A program made the position numbers and the translations under genes. A stretch of 64,000 nt of DNA, taken from Chalara sp. BL73 (lineage: Eukaryota > Ascomycota > Leotiomycetes > Helotiales). How positions within the stretch are numbered: position 1 is the first letter of the stretch; each line of letters begins with the position of its first letter. Below the pieces are notes generated by a model. That model was given only the letters and a program-made list of their open reading frames with translations, did not search any database and was not told the origin of the DNA. The DNA lies in contig CAKJVC010000092.1 in NCBI GenBank assembly GCA_918026815.1, positions 1,236,888 through 1,300,887 on the forward strand, in the 5' to 3' direction. Positions 45,820 through 55,713 of the stretch are shown piece after piece.

Positions 45820-46275
45820 AACCGTGAACCCCTGCGCAAAGTTTATAGGCATTATTCTCGTAAGTTCTGTGCGTACTTTGTACATGGCTTGTATTTCTCC
45901 TGTTGGGCTCTATGTGCTCTCCTTACCATAGGCATCTCATATGGAGTAAGTTATCGCCTGCATGATACACACCACCTCATATTAATGTGCAAAGACTTTA
46001 GCCTTGGCACTATCTACGTGGGCATGGAGAATTCTATCCTTGTTGCAAGGTGTTCCTCCTATTTCGGCTATAAGCATTCTTTCCTTTCTTCCGGAATCTC
46101 CTCGCTGGCTCGCATATAACGACAAGAAGGAGGAGGCACTTGAAGTGCTTGCAAAGATCAACAGCGGTTACATAGAAGCTCCTACTGAGTATGAAAAGAT
46201 GGAAATGTTCCCATTAGAAAGATGTAGAGGTAAAATACGCAAGACTGCCCTCCCATCGCGAATGATAAGCTAATA
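45820..46275 (+). pseudogene. MFS sugar-transporter relic
   Basis: The plus strand preserves AWRILSLLQGVPP, FLPESPRWLAYNDKKEEALE and VLAKINSGY. This is the end of helix 6 and the central loop (PESPRWL, EEAxxVLAK) of fungal sugar porters. A preceding piece (FSCWALCALLTIGISYG) matches helix 5 in another frame. No other helices remain on either side, so this is a short dead fragment. Confidence 0.75.
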
Positions 46276-46743
46276 TAAAGATGATTTAGTTTAGATCCCT
46301 TGCCTACCCTTAAGATCATTAAGCAAGGGATGACAGGGCGGAGTTATACTGGTAGATAATAGTATCCTGGGTGCCACAGGCTACAAGGACTCGCTAGAAT
46401 ATCTTGGCACTCTAGAAACGGGTTCTAAAATATTACTGTTCCACTCGTCCATGGCTTTGAGATGAGCGTCAACCTTCCTGAAGAATAAGCACCACAATGG
46501 TTGGGATTATTAGACCCTTTAGGCCCTTTTCACGAGACTGGAGATACAGAGTATTACTCGCGTAGAATATGCATTATTACATCGGTTTTTTGATGACTCA
46601 CAAGGACAACCACCTCAAGAAAGCCTATATTCATAGCCCATCGTTGCTTCTGCTTGAAGTGCACATCTCCGCATATCATCAGACAAAACGCATCCAAGCC
46701 GAGAGTCTAAAGCTCCGCCATTAAGCCAGAACATTATGTTTGC
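46276..46743. other. intergenic, nothing recognised
   Basis: Between the transporter relic and the GDSL esterase 3' end. No feature is supported. Confidence 0.5.
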
Positions 46744-47908
46744 TCAAGCGGAGAGATAAGTTGCCCACACGCTCCGTCCGTTAATTATGTCGACGAAGTT
46801 ATTGGCTACAATGCGCCATGTTTGCTCACTAGGATGAAGTTCGTCATACCACATGAATGCATCAGGATTATCCTTGTCAATGCGAACACAGTCAGTACTT
46901 TTAAGTGTGCAGTGGTTTATATAACCAGTAACATTATAGGGCGGTGTGCCGTTCAGGTATTGGGCCGGGTTATGGTAGATGTCGCGCATCTAAGAGAAGA
47001 GGTCAGTTGGCACATTTGGTAAATTTCGCACACTAGCTCACCAGGCCCTCAAGATTCATCAGGACAAACGATGCTCCTGGGTATCTTTGTTGAAATTTCA
47101 CTTCTAGTGGCATCCTGCTCTTATAAATTGCGTTTGTGAGGCTCACCTGTTCCAGCATTCGCTGCGAAACACCCGTGATGTTGCTGTACTTGTCTGGCCA
47201 AAATTGTGTCGCCTGCAGTCCGCCATCATCTGGCATAGCATATTGTGGCGCAAGGTACATTGCTCCCAGAGTGTGAATGACAAAATAACGACCGCCATGT
47301 TTGAAGAGGCGGCCGATTTGGCGGAAAACACAATCAACGTAGTCCATAATAGTAGTCCCAGGAGTTTGAGAGTCAGTCAGAAATGCATATGCTCCAATAT
47401 CATTTCCACCTATCATGATCGAGTAGACAGTTGACTCTGCTGAGGTATTCATAAACTTGGTTCCTCTGGAAGACGAGTATCGGCTATCCTGAATAAAGGC
47501 GGGGAGCTCGTAGGTATCTATATCCGGAAACATTTCCCCAGTTGCACTGTAGATCCGCGGAGTAAGGTTGTTAGCACATACGGCTCCCGACACAGCGTAG
47601 TTGTGAATATTAGCTCCTGTATACTGTCCGACATAGGACGGCCAAGGACGTCCGCCGTCCGCAGCAACAAAATCCTAAGGCAAAGGTCAGCAAGTTCCGT
47701 TATATGGGTTTGGGGATTCAGATGAACCAACACTGTCGCTAACCCAACCAACTGGAGGGGTACTTCCATTGTGGGACCCAACATAATTCAGTCGTCCGTT
47801 ATCTGTCCAACTATCTCCGAATACGACGAGGTCGGTAAAGTTCTGAAGATGCCACGCATTCGTGGTGGCTCCAAAAACGAAGACAAAAAGTGAAATAAAC
47901 AATCCCAT
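46744..47908 (-). CDS. secreted GDSL/SGNH esterase
   Basis: The start MGLFISLFVFVFGATTNAWH is a signal peptide. Block I is LVVFGDSWTDNGRLNYV. An intron whose donor follows VGWVSDS joins to DFVAADGGRPWPSYVGQYTG and NYAVSGAVC (block II Gly). Block III is SIMIGGNDIGAY. The last exon (46744 to about 46990, after an intron following MNLEGL) gives MWYDELHPSEQTWRIVANNF with the Asp-x-x-His dyad. All four catalytic blocks are intact. Members of this family release acetyl or acyl groups from plant polymers or lipids outside the cell. It shares no obvious pathway with the nitrogen genes flanking it. Confidence 0.9.
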
Positions 47909-49269
47909 AGTGTAAAGACTTTCTGCCTCACTCGGTGCAGACACGAACAATTGTGCTTTTGCTCTTTCCTCAGGTATTTTTTATTACAAATAAAATTAAA
48001 TGTAGTGCCTGGTTGACATATCTCAAATTTAATGACTTCACAGGTTAGGCAAAGTCTTTAAAGGATAAGTTATTGAGCTAGATTCTCCATCAGTTTTGTG
48101 CTCGGTGGTTGTTCGGTCAAATGGCTTCCTCCTTGCGGGATCACATCTCCACATATTCAGTCTACTCCATAGGAATACAATCAGTAAGCGTGGAGGAAAG
48201 AACTACAGTATCTTCCATCACAATTTCTAAACGAGGGATAATATAGCATCCACATTTAAGACAATCAGTGTGCGCCATTAGACAGATATGTCCACTCCTT
48301 TCGAGAAGTTGAGTTAAAGTCGTGAAGATGAGTATGCAGACTGGGGTATGAATAACATGTAGCTTGGATTCCACAACAACACTGAGAATCTGATATAGTT
48401 AGTAGTCAGCTCACTTCAAGAAGCTACAACATGTTTTGATATCTACGGAACACAAAACTACTGGCTCTCCTCTCCTTCATGGAAAAGTCAAGCCTGCTTT
48501 GGGAGCCAGACCTCCTTCCGCCGCTTCCGCTGTATCCGCGGATCACGATTCAAGGGAAGGTGAACAGACTCTTAAGAGCTAGACATATCAAAAAGCTGAG
48601 ACATCCAATTGATAAAGTGTCCCACTAGCATGATACTAGAAAATACCCCATGTACTAGCGTGCGGCAATTACGGGGAGATGGGATGGGATGATGGAAGGC
48701 GGCTATTAGCATCCCAACGCCAATCACGGATCCACAACTGAAGCGTCTTCCTTCTCTTCAATCAGATACATTTCCATTGTATAGGATGGGCAATGATTTG
48801 GTTTTTCTCAATCAATTGATAATGTAAAGATTTGGCATTACCTCCATTTGCTCATCTAGTATCTAGTGCTAATATATTACTATCTCCGCATTTAAAGCTT
48901 CCTAGACTAGCAAAAATGTATTCACCATTCTTGGATTATAAGATCAAATTGCGTAGCAACTAGCCAACCAGTCTCTTCGCCATAAAGCACATGCAACGGA
49001 GCGAATAGCATGTGCATCAGATTGCGGAGGGCAGGGAACACAATAACCACCATTGTGACTTGGACATTAAGGGAGTGCTTTCCTATCCCCGACTTGGATC
49101 CATTAAGGGCCCCATACTTTATTCACGTAGGGGAAACGTTGGATTTTTGCATACGAGGCATCAACAAAAATACAACCTTCCGCTCCCAAAAGAATTTGTC
49201 GAATGAACATATATTCAAGCGCTCAAATTAACTCATTGAATTTGTCATCTCACCAGGATACTGTTCAAT
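47909..49269. promoter_or_regulatory. shared divergent upstream region of GDSL esterase and nitronate monooxygenase 1
   Basis: About 1.4 kb with no convincing gene. It contains CTTCCGCCGCTTCCGC followed closely by a CCGCGG palindrome, about 730 bases before the monooxygenase start. Confidence 0.5.
48534..48543. promoter_or_regulatory. ATCCGCGGAT palindrome, candidate regulator site
   Basis: A perfect 10-base palindrome with a CCGCGG core. It is preceded by two CTTCCGC units and lies upstream of nitronate monooxygenase 1. Confidence 0.35.
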
Positions 49270-50376
49270 ATGACTTCACTTCAAGCATCTCCAAATATGC
49301 TACAGCATGATTACCCTTGGACGGCGACTCCTCTCATTGTTTCGGCGCCGATGGCGAAAGTTGCAAAGCCCGAGCTCGCTGTAGCTGTCTCTAAGGCAGG
49401 GGGGATTGGCTTCATTGCTGCAGGCTATTCCAGTGACAACCTTCTAGATCTACTCGAAGAGACTGCCGAGCTCTTATCAGGAGAGGATGCTATGATCAAA
49501 CCGCCCAGGAACACTACAGCTGAGCCTGTTATCCTCCCTGTTGGCGTAGGATTTATTGCTTGGAGCGCCTCACTGAAGACAGCAATACCTGCCCTGAAAA
49601 TTTATCGACCCTGTGCCATTTGGCTATTTGCTCCCAAGGCAGATTTCTACGACTTGGTCCCTTGGGTAAACCAGATCAGGGATGCAACTTCACGAAAGAC
49701 GAAAATCTGGGTGCAAGTTGGCAGTGTGGCAGATGCTATCACGGCGGCTACAATATTACAGCCAGATGTTCTAGTCCTTCAGGGATCCGACGCGGGTGGG
49801 CATGCGCTGGCTCGTGGTGCCAGTATCATTTCGTTGGTGCCGGAGGTGCATGACAAACTTCGGGAGATTCAGCCACAGAATATTAAGCCTATCCAATTGC
49901 TTGCAGCAGGCGGCATTAGTGACGGCCGCGGGGTCGCCGCTTCGATGGTCCTAGGCGCCCAAGGATGCGTGCTGGGGACTAGATTTCTCGCTAGCCCGGA
50001 GTCCCTCATTGCAGATGGCTACCAGAGGGAGGTTCTACGGGCCTCCGACGGCGGTTCCAGCACCGTTCGAACCACAATATATGACAAAGTACGTGATATA
50101 CATGGCTGGCCATCCTGCTACGATGGCCGAGGCTTGGTCAACCGGACATATACTGAGGCGGTCAGCGGTTTGAGTTGGGAGGAGAATCAAGACCTTTACC
50201 TGCAGGAATTGGAGAAAGGGGATGAGGGATACGGTCCCCAGGGTAGGCTAACAACTTATGCTGGAACTGGGGTAGGTCTTGTCAAAGAAGTTATGCCCGC
50301 GAGGGATATCCTCATGTCCGTGCGGAGAGAGGCAAATAAGCTTTTATACCAAACACTATATGGTCCGAAACTGTAA
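49270..50376 (+). CDS. nitronate monooxygenase 1 (2-nitropropane dioxygenase family)
   Basis: An FMN enzyme that oxidises alkyl nitronates, including propionate 3-nitronate, to an aldehyde or keto product plus nitrite. A single exon of 368 residues. Landmarks are the N-terminal TPLIVSAPMAKVAKPELAVA, AVSKAGGIGFIAAGY (FMN phosphate side), VLQGSDAGGHALARGASIIS with His178 in the position of the catalytic base, LLAAGGISDGRGVAASMVLG, and GTRFLASPES. Full length with no break. A second, divergent copy lies at 54319. Between them lie the flavohemoglobin and tautomerase genes, which fit handling of the products. Confidence 0.93.
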   Translation: MTSLQASPNMLQHDYPWTATPLIVSAPMAKVAKPELAVAVSKAGGIGFIAAGYSSDNLLDLLEETAELLSGEDAMIKPPRNTTAEPVILPVGVGFIAWSASLKTAIPALKIYRPCAIWLFAPKADFYDLVPWVNQIRDATSRKTKIWVQVGSVADAITAATILQPDVLVLQGSDAGGHALARGASIISLVPEVHDKLREIQPQNIKPIQLLAAGGISDGRGVAASMVLGAQGCVLGTRFLASPESLIADGYQREVLRASDGGSSTVRTTIYDKVRDIHGWPSCYDGRGLVNRTYTEAVSGLSWEENQDLYLQELEKGDEGYGPQGRLTTYAGTGVGLVKEVMPARDILMSVRREANKLLYQTLYGPKL

Positions 50377-50855
50377 TATATTTCTTAACGGAGTATGTTA
50401 GAGTGCCAATTATTGGATCACCATAAAATATTTCTCGGTTGGTTATGCGTACAGTTGACCTAATATTGCTTCGCTTCTATTTTACTTTGATATTTCTAGG
50501 GGGGAATAGAATGAAACACGGCTTGTGATAACTTGCGCCTCAAGATTCTTGAATATAATGAATGGGCGTTTACATACTATCGTTTCAGGTTCTTGTTGGC
50601 GTCCTACGCCTCCCCGTTGTATTTTTCACGTCTCACTAGGATTAGCCTCGTTATTCAACAAGTTTAGGGGTGAGCGAAAGGACATGATCAGCTACTTGAA
50701 ACGCGGCTGGATACTGGCATACATTTTAACATGAAATTGGACCTTTCTATAACAGCTGTACTAGATTCTTGTGCCTAGCTGCCGGTTTCGATAAGCTCTG
50801 AGGAGCGCTCTAGTCTAAAACGAGATATCTAAATTAATGTCCATAAACTCAATCG
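50377..50855. other. convergent 3' flanks, nothing recognised
   Basis: Between the 3' ends of nitronate monooxygenase 1 and flavohemoglobin. No gene is supported. Confidence 0.5.
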
Positions 50856-52106
50856 TTACGTCCGCGCTTGAAATGAATCTGCTCCAAAGCTTTCCATCTT
50901 AATCCTAGACTCTGGCACATTATTCTCAATTAATATCTCCCTAATATCAGACATGAAACTGTCGGGACCACAGATATAATACTCCGCTACAGATCCAAAT
51001 AGCAGATCATTTTGTTTATCTAACCTTGCAAGGTCCATGCGGCCAGCGTGTTGGAATCTGACACCCAAGGTATCCTTCTCGATCAAGTTCTTGATAAAGA
51101 TATTTGAGCGCACATTCGGAGCTTTTTCGCATATTTCGCTTATATGCCTGCCAAAAGCCTGAGAGCCAGTTCGCCTTGCCGCCTGAATCCAAGAGATGGG
51201 TTGGGTAGAGCCTGAAGCTACTAAACTGTTCAGCATAGACATGACAGGCGTAATTCCGACACCAGCTGAGATAAGCACAACAGGCAAAGCCTTCTCAACG
51301 ACTTCGGGACTAAGGTAGTAATCTCCATGAGGATGTGAAACCCGAATTCGATCCCCTTCAGGCATGTTGTGCAAGGTGTTGGAGACAAGCCCAGCGTGGG
51401 CAGGTGACGTCCCATCAAATGCGTTAGCACCATCTTCGCGCTTTACGCTAATGCGGTAGTAATCGTTATGGTATGCGTCGCTGAGGGAGTACTGTCGTGC
51501 TTGCATATATGGAAGGCTTGGAACATGAACCCGAACAGATAGATATTGACCAGGCCGAAATGATGGTAATGGTTTGCCATCAATCGGCTGGAGATAGAAC
51601 GAGGTGATCTCTTCTGATTCTTTGATTTTTTTTGCTATTTTAAATTCCTTCCACTCCGCCCAATCTGCATGTGGTGCATACAGTTTTAGCTCCTGCGCAA
51701 TCATTAAGTTTGCGAGCTGTTTATAGGCTGCAGCCCAAGCCTCTAAAATATCGGTTGTCAAGGCGGCTCCAAGAACTTCTCCTAGAGCTTCTAAAAGATA
51801 TTGTCCAACGATATCATATTGTTCTGGCTTTACAAACAGTGAGGCATGTTTTTGGGTAATGCTCTCAACAGCTCCGCCCAGTGCTGCGAGGTTATCGACG
51901 TTGACTGCATACGCATATAATGCACCTGCTAGAGCCTGAGACTGGTGTCCATTAATCTGCTTGGTTTTATTAAAGATGTTAAACAGATCTGGGTTCTTCT
52001 CCAACATGTTCTTATAGAACGTGGTGGTAATGTTGGTACCATGCTCTGCAAGTAAAGGCACTGTCGACTTGATGACCGCGATTTGCTCTGCCGAAAGAGT
52101 CATCAT
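50856..52106 (-). CDS. fhb: flavohemoglobin (nitric oxide dioxygenase)
   Basis: It converts NO and O2 to nitrate using NAD(P)H, protecting against nitrosative stress. A single exon of 416 residues, the usual size. The globin domain has TTTFYKNMLEKNPDLFNIFN with Tyr31 at the distal B10 position, and ESITQKHASLFVKPEQYDIV with the proximal haem His87. The reductase part has QARQYSLSDAY (FAD-binding RxYS), PVVLISAGVGITPVMSMLNS (NAD(P) pyrophosphate) and the C-terminal YYICGPDSFMSDIREIL. All domains are intact. Its place among nitronate monooxygenases, which generate nitrite, suggests pathway-specific detoxification rather than a general stress gene. Its upstream region has TCTTCCGCGG. Confidence 0.96.
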   Translation of the reverse strand: MMTLSAEQIAVIKSTVPLLAEHGTNITTTFYKNMLEKNPDLFNIFNKTKQINGHQSQALAGALYAYAVNVDNLAALGGAVESITQKHASLFVKPEQYDIVGQYLLEALGEVLGAALTTDILEAWAAAYKQLANLMIAQELKLYAPHADWAEWKEFKIAKKIKESEEITSFYLQPIDGKPLPSFRPGQYLSVRVHVPSLPYMQARQYSLSDAYHNDYYRISVKREDGANAFDGTSPAHAGLVSNTLHNMPEGDRIRVSHPHGDYYLSPEVVEKALPVVLISAGVGITPVMSMLNSLVASGSTQPISWIQAARRTGSQAFGRHISEICEKAPNVRSNIFIKNLIEKDTLGVRFQHAGRMDLARLDKQNDLLFGSVAEYYICGPDSFMSDIREILIENNVPESRIKMESFGADSFQART

Positions 52107-53343
52107 GTATCGGGTTGTAGAGGGGAAGACAAAAAAAAGTTTGTGTTTGGGTTGCGATCACAGTTGGTGTGCGAAAGAAGATGAGAGTAAAAATATTTTT
52201 CCGATGTTGCTCACGCTCTCATATATATATGCAATGGTCCTCTTAGCCTCGTATAGGCAATGCAGCCGGAAATTTAATTCGCCTTCATTCTCGATAAGGT
52301 TAGTCTTACCAAAGTCTGCCAGGCAGAGAGAAAAAAAAAGGAAAAAAAAAGGATCATCATATGCGTCGGGTCTCTTCCGCGGAGAGTTCAGATGCTCCGT
52401 GGAGAAGCGTTCTTATTATAGGCCTGAGTTTCTGACTTGTGACTTTACAACAGGGTGGATCTGGCGAAACACACTCGATGGCAGTGTATATTTAGAGAAA
52501 TATTCTGTGTATATGCGACGCGATGCTGTTACTATTATACATTTTTTAACTAGGCGCTACCCTAGTGTCTTTTAAGGAAAATTTCCCCATCCATCGTATC
52601 TTTAGCAATCCCGTTACAAGTAAATAGCTTATCTGGATTTTGTGATCATGTAATTTGAACGCTAAGTAGACAACTTCTTGGATCCTTGCAGCTGTGATGG
52701 CATTTTCCTTCCACCGAAAGATTCAGTCTTGGAAGTTTGCGAAGCATTCGAAGTTGAATTTGGTAGTCTCCAAAGCCACAGAACATGCTGATACTGATAT
52801 CGAGCACCCTGTAATAACTGGGGGACTGCTTATCGCGTGCTTTGCTGGCATGTGGTACCGCAGACTCCATAATTAATGAAACGATTCTCATGGCTACATA
52901 ATGGCAGATTGCTGAGGCTGTGCCACTGCCAAACTATTTCCCAGTGCTCTTCATGCTTTTGCTGAGGTACCAATAGAGTCAGGCAAATTCTGTAATCACT
53001 ATGCACAAGCCATGGAAGCCTTTCTTGCTGCTATGATGGATATAAGTCAGATGTAGGAGGAGTATATAATGAAAGGCTCAAATATATCTAATATATAAGA
53101 AGACCGTGGACAGAAAGAGTATTAAAGGCCGATCAATCAGTTAGTATGGTACTTTGAACTATTTCCATAGCTCTGAAATCTGTTAGAAACATGTCGTGGA
53201 ATGGTCGGGAGTTTTGCTAACAATTATTGTCAGACATTTCATTGCGGTAGGGTCAAGACCAGCCCATATCGCTGCTAGGCAGTACCCAAATATTCCAAAA
53301 AGAAATATACCTTTCTTTTAACTGGCCGTGCATAATAACTCAA
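52107..53343. other. flavohemoglobin upstream region and tautomerase 3' flank
   Basis: Contains A-rich runs at about 52331-52350 and a CCGCGG site. A plus-strand frame of 184 codons (52021-52575) overlaps the flavohemoglobin start and has no family features, so it is not called. Confidence 0.45.
52373..52382. promoter_or_regulatory. CCGCGG-centred candidate regulator site, flavohemoglobin promoter
   Basis: TCTTCCGCGG, about 270 bases upstream of the start and identical over ten bases to the site at 41481. Confidence 0.4.
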
Positions 53344-53828
53344 TTATGCGGACGGAATATCCCTAGTCGTAAGCTTTCCAGTCAAAAACTGAGCTTCTCC
53401 ATTCCCAAAACTCCAATCTGCAGTTGTATTTTCGACACAGGAGATAATCAAATCCTCTCCAGAAACTCCGCATGATGCGAAGAGTTCTCGCTGGAGTGCC
53501 TTGTAGGTTGCCTGCTTCTGCTGGTTGTTGCGTCCCTGCTGGAAGATCTGAATAATGACGAGTTTGTTGCTCCGGATGAAGCCGAGATTCGTGTCTTCAC
53601 ATATGAGTTCGTAGTCATCATGTTGAGTCACGATCTATGTTGTAGGATAACACCGCAATTAGTACCGATGTGTTACCGTTCCTTAGGGACAGGAGCTCTT
53701 ACCTGGTATCGATCACGTTCAGGGGCATTGAAATGGTTAAGCATTACCTGTTGGACGATGTCGGCTAGCTTCTTGATCTCTTCAGAGGATCTAACCCCCT
53801 TAACAACATCGATTTTAACAAGAGGCAT
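53344..53828 (-). CDS. tautomerase-superfamily protein, malonate semialdehyde decarboxylase-like
   Basis: Two exons (53703-53828 and 53344-53634) give 138 residues starting MPLVKIDVVKGVRSSEEIKK, so Pro-1 becomes the N-terminal catalytic residue after Met removal. Downstream, FNAPERDRYQ and IVTQHDDYELICEDTNLGF, then VENTTADWSFGNGEAQFLTG, closely follow the bacterial malonate semialdehyde decarboxylase pattern as I remember it. The Asp next to RYQ (position 38 here) matches that enzyme's Asp37. Of its two Arg residues (73, 75), the first appears as Gln74 and the second as Arg76. Family members also include cis-CaaD and 4-OT-like tautomerases. A decarboxylase acting on the malonate semialdehyde released from propionate 3-nitronate would fit the neighbours, but the Arg change makes this a hypothesis. 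Confidence 0.82.
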
Positions 53829-54318
53829 GATGAGTAAAGTAAAGAATGTTAATCACCAACCTCCCGGCACATTCATCATGGGAATCTTTATGTTAAGTTG
53901 TTCTTAGTCACCAGTAGACTTGCCGCGGCTAATACCCGCAATACCCGCAATACCCGCAATAAGCCCATCAGTTAGATAGGCCATGACGTGTGATATTGAA
54001 AAAAAAAACTAAAAAAAAACTTGAATTTCTCATTCAAAATTAGCTGAATAGAGAGGCAAATAAAGCCTACATAAGGGGATTATGTGATTCAAGTTTGACA
54101 TAGCAGATATCCTCTCAAGTCAGGGATTAGTCAACGGCTGGACTAGCCTCTGGGTAGATGTCTCTAGTGGTATCCACGAATTTAAAAGCAGGGCTATATA
54201 ACTAAGTTGTTCTCCGTGTTGGAGCACCAATCCCTTATGCCCCAGTTCCAGTCGAACTGCCCACTGCCGAGACGGCCGTCATTTTTGCATTCATTTTCCG
54301 GCGACAACGCTACGCAAT
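53829..54318. promoter_or_regulatory. shared divergent promoter of tautomerase and nitronate monooxygenase 2
   Basis: The two starts are 490 bases apart on opposite strands. Inside are GCCGCGGC (53922-53929) and, directly next to it, a tandem repeat of nine-base units. A runs lie near 54000-54020. Confidence 0.6.
53931..53957. repeat. three tandem AATACCCGC units
   Basis: Three perfect copies plus a partial fourth, two bases after the CCGCGG core, in the divergent promoter. The spacing of nine bases is close to one helical turn, as expected of clustered protein-binding sites. Confidence 0.75.
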
Positions 54319-55392
54319 ATGGCAAGTCACTCCCTGAAATTGACGGAAAAGCTTGTGAGTTCATATCCATGGATGCGCACTCCATTTATCGTTGGAGCGC
54401 CAATGCGGCTTATCGCAGGACCTGAACTCGCAGTTGCCATCTCGTCTGCTGGAGGTCTGGGATTCATTGGACCAGGTAACGACACGAGGCACACGGCTAA
54501 GATCATAAACCGTGCCAAAGAGCTGATTCCTGCCAGGCTTTCGATGAGTAGCACTTTAAAGACATCTGCTGAGCCTCCTCTACCGGTTGGCGTTGGATTT
54601 CAAACGTGGAACGATGACTTGGAAACTGCGGTGTCTCTGATCAGAACTTATAGACCTTGTGCGGCTTGGCTGTTTGCCCCAAGGCATGGGCAAGAAGAAT
54701 TCGACTTGTGGACAAAACGTATCAGAGATTGCTCCCCGGACACATGTGTTTGGATCCAAGTGGGTACGCTCAGAGAGGCTCTGCAAGCTACACAAAGCCC
54801 GACGCCTCCTGACGTGCTTGTCATTCAAGGCGCAGATGCTGGAGGACATGGCAGAGCAATTGATGGGATTGGGCTGGTGACTCTATTGCCCGAGATTGCT
54901 GATGCAACACAAGACTCAAATATTCCACTCATAGCTGCAGGGGGGATTGCAGATGGTAGAGGTGTAGCCGCAGCGATCTGCCTAGGTGCCTCAGGAGTCG
55001 CAATGGGAACACGATTCCTTGCCGCGACAGAAGCACAAATTAGCAAAGGCTACCAGAACGAGGTCGTCCGTGCCAAAGATGGTGTGGCATCTACCCAGCG
55101 CACCACTCTCTATAATCAGCTTCGTGGCACTATTGGCTGGCCTGAGGAGTTCAGTCCACGTACGATTGTAAATAGAAGCTGGTACGAGCACAAAGCTGGC
55201 AGGCCGTTTTCGGAGCTGAAAAGACTACACGACTTGGCATCGGAGGCTGGTGATGCAGGATGGGGTCCTGAAGGGAGGCTCGCAACATATGCGGGTGCAG
55301 GAGTTGGCTTAGTTCGTGACGTACGAGATGCGCAAGAGATTGTTATTGGCACTCAAGATGAGGCAAAAAGACTAATAAAGAGCCTACAGTGA
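54319..55392 (+). CDS. nitronate monooxygenase 2 (2-nitropropane dioxygenase family)
   Basis: A single exon of 357 residues, paralogous to the gene at 49270. Landmarks are TPFIVGAPMRLIAGPELAVA, ISSAGGLGFIGPGN, VIQGADAGGHGRAIDGIGLV with His177 at the catalytic-base position, LIAAGGIADGRGVAAAICLG and GTRFLAATEA. A late block, EGRLATYAGAGVGLVRDV, matches that of the other copy. It shares a promoter region with the tautomerase, so the two are probably co-expressed. The two paralogs differ enough to have different nitronate preferences. Confidence 0.93.
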   Translation: MASHSLKLTEKLVSSYPWMRTPFIVGAPMRLIAGPELAVAISSAGGLGFIGPGNDTRHTAKIINRAKELIPARLSMSSTLKTSAEPPLPVGVGFQTWNDDLETAVSLIRTYRPCAAWLFAPRHGQEEFDLWTKRIRDCSPDTCVWIQVGTLREALQATQSPTPPDVLVIQGADAGGHGRAIDGIGLVTLLPEIADATQDSNIPLIAAGGIADGRGVAAAICLGASGVAMGTRFLAATEAQISKGYQNEVVRAKDGVASTQRTTLYNQLRGTIGWPEEFSPRTIVNRSWYEHKAGRPFSELKRLHDLASEAGDAGWGPEGRLATYAGAGVGLVRDVRDAQEIVIGTQDEAKRLIKSLQ

Positions 55393-55713
55393 GCCTGGCT
55401 ACGATGGAGCATTTCTAAGGCCGCTCAAGATGTAAATACTTATAAGATTACCAGAAAAATAGCAGTCGGTCAATCCGTTAATGTTCCTAAGCTCGATTAC
55501 TTTAGACAACGAAGTTCTGTAAGTTATTTAAAAAAATTGAAGTAGTTCTCAGACCGATAGGTCATCTATATTACACCTAGGTGCTATTCGTACACAAGTC
55601 TAAGGATAAGGGAAGCTTATATCATTTTAACTGTCTAGATTCCTGGGCCGAAACCAAGTTTGCTTCCACATGTCCGGGGCAATGATTTAGCCCCAAACTT
55701 CGGTGGTGCAGAA
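55393..55713. other. convergent 3' flanks, nothing recognised
   Basis: Between nitronate monooxygenase 2 and the regulator 3' end. Confidence 0.5.

Noticed and set aside
52021..52575. 184-codon plus-strand frame over the flavohemoglobin start
   Set aside because: It overlaps the globin exon in antisense, is stop-free partly by chance over A-rich runs, and shows no domain.
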